From an uncultured Oscillospiraceae bacterium (GTDB lineage Bacteria; Bacillota; Clostridia; Oscillospirales; Oscillospiraceae), in NCBI GenBank assembly GCA_947589745.1, contig CANQCS010000017.1, positions 1 through 43,303 on the forward strand: 43,303 bases of DNA, read 5' to 3'. The position numbers were made by a program, and so were the translations under genes. Of this stretch, positions 41,477 through 43,303 are shown piece after piece (the first letter of the stretch is position 1; every line of letters starts with the position of its first letter). A model generated the notes under the pieces. It made no database searches. It saw only the letters and a program-made list of their open reading frames with translations, and was not told the origin of the DNA.

Positions 41477-42721
41477 ATGGCGACGGAAACAAGGACCCGC
41501 TCCAGGCTGCACAACACCTCGGAGATCGGGAAGCTGAAGAAGGTGCTGCTCCACCGCCCCGGGCGGGAGCTGGAGAACCTGATGCCGGAGCATCTGGAGC
41601 GGCTGCTGTTTGAGGACATCCCCTATCTGCGGGCGGCGCAGGAGGACCACGACACCTTTGCCAGGTGTCTGGAGGACCACGGGGCAGAGGTGGTATACCT
41701 CAGCGACCTGGCGGCGGAGGCCATTGAGGACCCGGAGGTCCGCAAGGAGATGGTGGAGCAGTACCTGGACGAGGCCGGGGTGAACGACCACCGCATCCGG
41801 GAGATGCTGGGGGACTACTTCTCGGACATGGAGGACGAGGAGCTGATCGAGGCCATGATGGCCGGGGTGCGCAGGAGTGAGCTCCGGGGGTTCGAGACCG
41901 GCAGGCCGGCGGAGGACATGGGCCGGCGGGGCGAGGACTACCCGTTCCTGGTGGACCCCATGCCCAACCTGTACTATGTGCGGGACCCGTTCTCGGTAAT
42001 CGGCGGCGGGGTGTCGCTGCATCGGATGCACCTGAATGTGCGGGACCGGGAGACCATCTTCGGGAAGTTCATCTTCAAGTACCATCCCCGGTACAAGGAC
42101 GTGCCCAAGTGGTATATCAGCGGCGAGGACGCCGCGCTGGAGGGCGGCGACATCCTGGTGCTGTCCCCGGAGGTCCTGGCGGTGGGCGTGTCGGAGCGGA
42201 CGGACCGAAACGGCGCGGCGCGGCTGGCCCACGCGGTGCTGTCCATGAGCGAGACGTTCCGGGAGGTACTGGCTTTTGCGCTGCCCAAGGAGCGGCGGTT
42301 CATGCACCTGGACACGGTGCTGACCATGGTGGACCGGGACAAGTTCACGGTCCATCCGGGGGTGCTGGACCGGCCACAGGTCCAGGTGTACACCCTGGGC
42401 GCGGACAACCACGTGGACGGGAGAGAGGCCCAGGGGACGCTGGAGGATATCCTGAAGCGGCACCTGCACCTGGACAGCGTGACGCTGATCCCCTGCGGGG
42501 GCGGCGAGGGCGTAGACGCGGCCCGGGAGCAGTGGAGCGACGGCAGCAACACCCTGGCCATCGCGCCGGGGGAGGTAGTGGCCTACGGCCGCAACGAGCG
42601 CACCAACCGGGCATTGGAGGAGGCCGGCATAAAGGTCTATCGGCTCCCCTGCGGGGAGCTGAGCCGCGGGCGCGGCGGGCCAAGATGCATGGCCATGCCC
42701 TTTATCCGGGAGGACGTCTGA
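41477..42721 (+). CDS. arcA: Arginine deiminase
   Basis: Cytoplasmic enzyme of 414 residues that converts arginine to citrulline and ammonia. Motifs: LYYVRDPFSVIG, MHLDTVLTMVD with the catalytic His, and GGPRCMAMPF with the nucleophile Cys404. The length is standard. ATG 41477 has AAAGGAGGG upstream; an in-frame start at 41447 lacks a site. Unusually, no arcB, arcC or arcD follows: the gene is flanked by bioY and by a repeat element, so the rest of the pathway must be elsewhere. A stem-loop spans its stop codon. Confidence 0.96.
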   Translation: MATETRTRSRLHNTSEIGKLKKVLLHRPGRELENLMPEHLERLLFEDIPYLRAAQEDHDTFARCLEDHGAEVVYLSDLAAEAIEDPEVRKEMVEQYLDEAGVNDHRIREMLGDYFSDMEDEELIEAMMAGVRRSELRGFETGRPAEDMGRRGEDYPFLVDPMPNLYYVRDPFSVIGGGVSLHRMHLNVRDRETIFGKFIFKYHPRYKDVPKWYISGEDAALEGGDILVLSPEVLAVGVSERTDRNGAARLAHAVLSMSETFREVLAFALPKERRFMHLDTVLTMVDRDKFTVHPGVLDRPQVQVYTLGADNHVDGREAQGTLEDILKRHLHLDSVTLIPCGGGEGVDAAREQWSDGSNTLAIAPGEVVAYGRNERTNRALEEAGIKVYRLPCGELSRGRGGPRCMAMPFIREDV

Positions 42722-42734
42722 GGGACGTCCTCCC
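42708..42734 (+). terminator. Stem-loop over the arcA stop codon
   Basis: GGGAGGACGTC (42708-42718) and GACGTCCTCCC (42724-42734) form an 11-bp stem with the TGA in the loop. No U-run follows (CTCCCCC), so it is a weak terminator or an RNA-stability hairpin. Confidence 0.45.
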
Positions 42735-43303
42735 TCCCCCGGCGGCGCAGGGGCTTCCAGCCCCTGGGGGGTCTGGTAGGGACCTCCGGTCCCTGCTGAC
42801 CCTGGGTTACTTTTTGTGCAAACAAAAAGTAACCAAAAAATTGCTCAAGGGGGCCAAAGCCCCCTTGAGAATCCCCTCCGTGGGGGAAGGACGTTAAGGA
42901 CAGTTTTCCGGTAGGAAGTACCCAGAGAAAGCATTCATCGAGGGTGCTTTCTTTTTTTGCCGTAATCTTACTGCCGGTTGCTCCGTTCCACTACGCAATT
43001 GATGGATGTTTCGTATCGGGCCGTCAACGGAAATCTGTCCTGTGCGTAGTGGAACGGAGCAGGACGCAGTCGGACAACAAAAACGACCAACGCACCCAAT
43101 GAGCCCCTGCACCAGCGCTTCACTCTTCTTGGGAACATACTCACTGTAGCCGCAACGCCTCATACACGGGACCCGGCTCGGTTTAGGAAAAATCAGCCAT
43201 AGGGGGAGCGCAAAACGAAACAAAATATAAGGAAAGATTCTCAAGAAAACCATTCCTGGTTTTCTTGAGTGCACTTTTGGTTACTTTTCCTGCAAGGGAA
43301 AAG
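42731..43303. repeat. Second large inverted-end element, cut by the window end
   Basis: This fills the gene-free stretch after arcA. The left end has the AGGGACC/GGTCCCT hairpin, GGGTTACTTTTTG hairpin, and CTCAAGGGGGC/GCCCCCTTGAG hairpin. The centre has one inverted (42979-42997) and one direct (43043-43061) 19-base core. The right part repeats the 9510-9735 region (CGACCAACGCACCCAATGAG and so on) and ends inside the GGTTACTTTTCC hairpin. Differences from the 9118-9784 copy include indels, so short open frames across both are not homologous throughout. Confidence 0.8.

Overview
The window looks like a chromosomal piece of a GC-rich, strictly anaerobic gut Clostridium of the Oscillospiraceae type (Flavonifractor / Lawsonibacter / Oscillibacter neighbourhood). 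The evidence is indirect: sigma-A-like TTGACA/TATAAT promoters, strong AGGAGG sites, a CIRCE operator, a GlgC/GlgD pair, a YerC-type TrpR relative, and an oxygen-sensitive glycyl radical enzyme with its activase. I have not run any search; species assignment is inference.

Layout. 0-4.8 kb: an ABC-F ATPase and murF (minus), a CIRCE element and hsp20, then a small divergent HTH/63-residue-protein pair. 4.7-9.1 kb (minus): hslO (Hsp33), an AlaX-like alanyl-tRNA editing protein, a membrane protein of unknown function and a lipoprotein GH3 hexosaminidase. 9.1-9.8 kb: a gene-free 667-bp element with long inverted ends. 9.8-10.9 kb (minus): yerC and an overlapping methyltransferase. 11.4-20 kb (plus): a complete glycogen operon glgB-glgC-glgD-glgA-glgP (synthesis, branching and phosphorolysis).

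20.2-31.3 kb is the most distinctive metabolic region. A glycyl radical enzyme matching trans-4-hydroxy-L-proline dehydratase (HypD) lies beside its radical-SAM activase (HypE). A divergent XRE-cupin regulator and a complete Opp/Dpp-type peptide importer (A-B-C-D-F, preceded by a small DUF3899-like membrane protein) follow. 31.6-34.9 kb (plus): a three-gene operon with overlapping stops and starts, coding for an AprA/fumarate-reductase-like flavoprotein, a two-cluster ferredoxin and an M42 aminopeptidase. I infer a collagen-type peptide uptake, trimming and hydroxyproline-reduction theme, but only HypD/HypE is a firm specific call.

35-42.7 kb: a Suv3-like RNA helicase with a C-terminal zinc ribbon, a secreted beta-helix protein with about six C-terminal InlB-like repeats, a structured gene-free region, DUF1284 and bioY under a BirA-box promoter, and arginine deiminase.

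The most novel material is non-coding. (1) A ~90-110-nt repeat occurs four times, with a hairpin whose outer base pairs covary while its core is fixed. (2) A ~600-670-bp element with ~125-nt hairpin-bearing inverted ends is present once complete and twice cut by the window ends; it carries a variable number of a 19-nt core. (3) Two other multi-hairpin intergenic regions lie at 11.02-11.15 kb and 40.01-40.23 kb. No tRNA, rRNA, transposase, phage gene or CRISPR array was seen.
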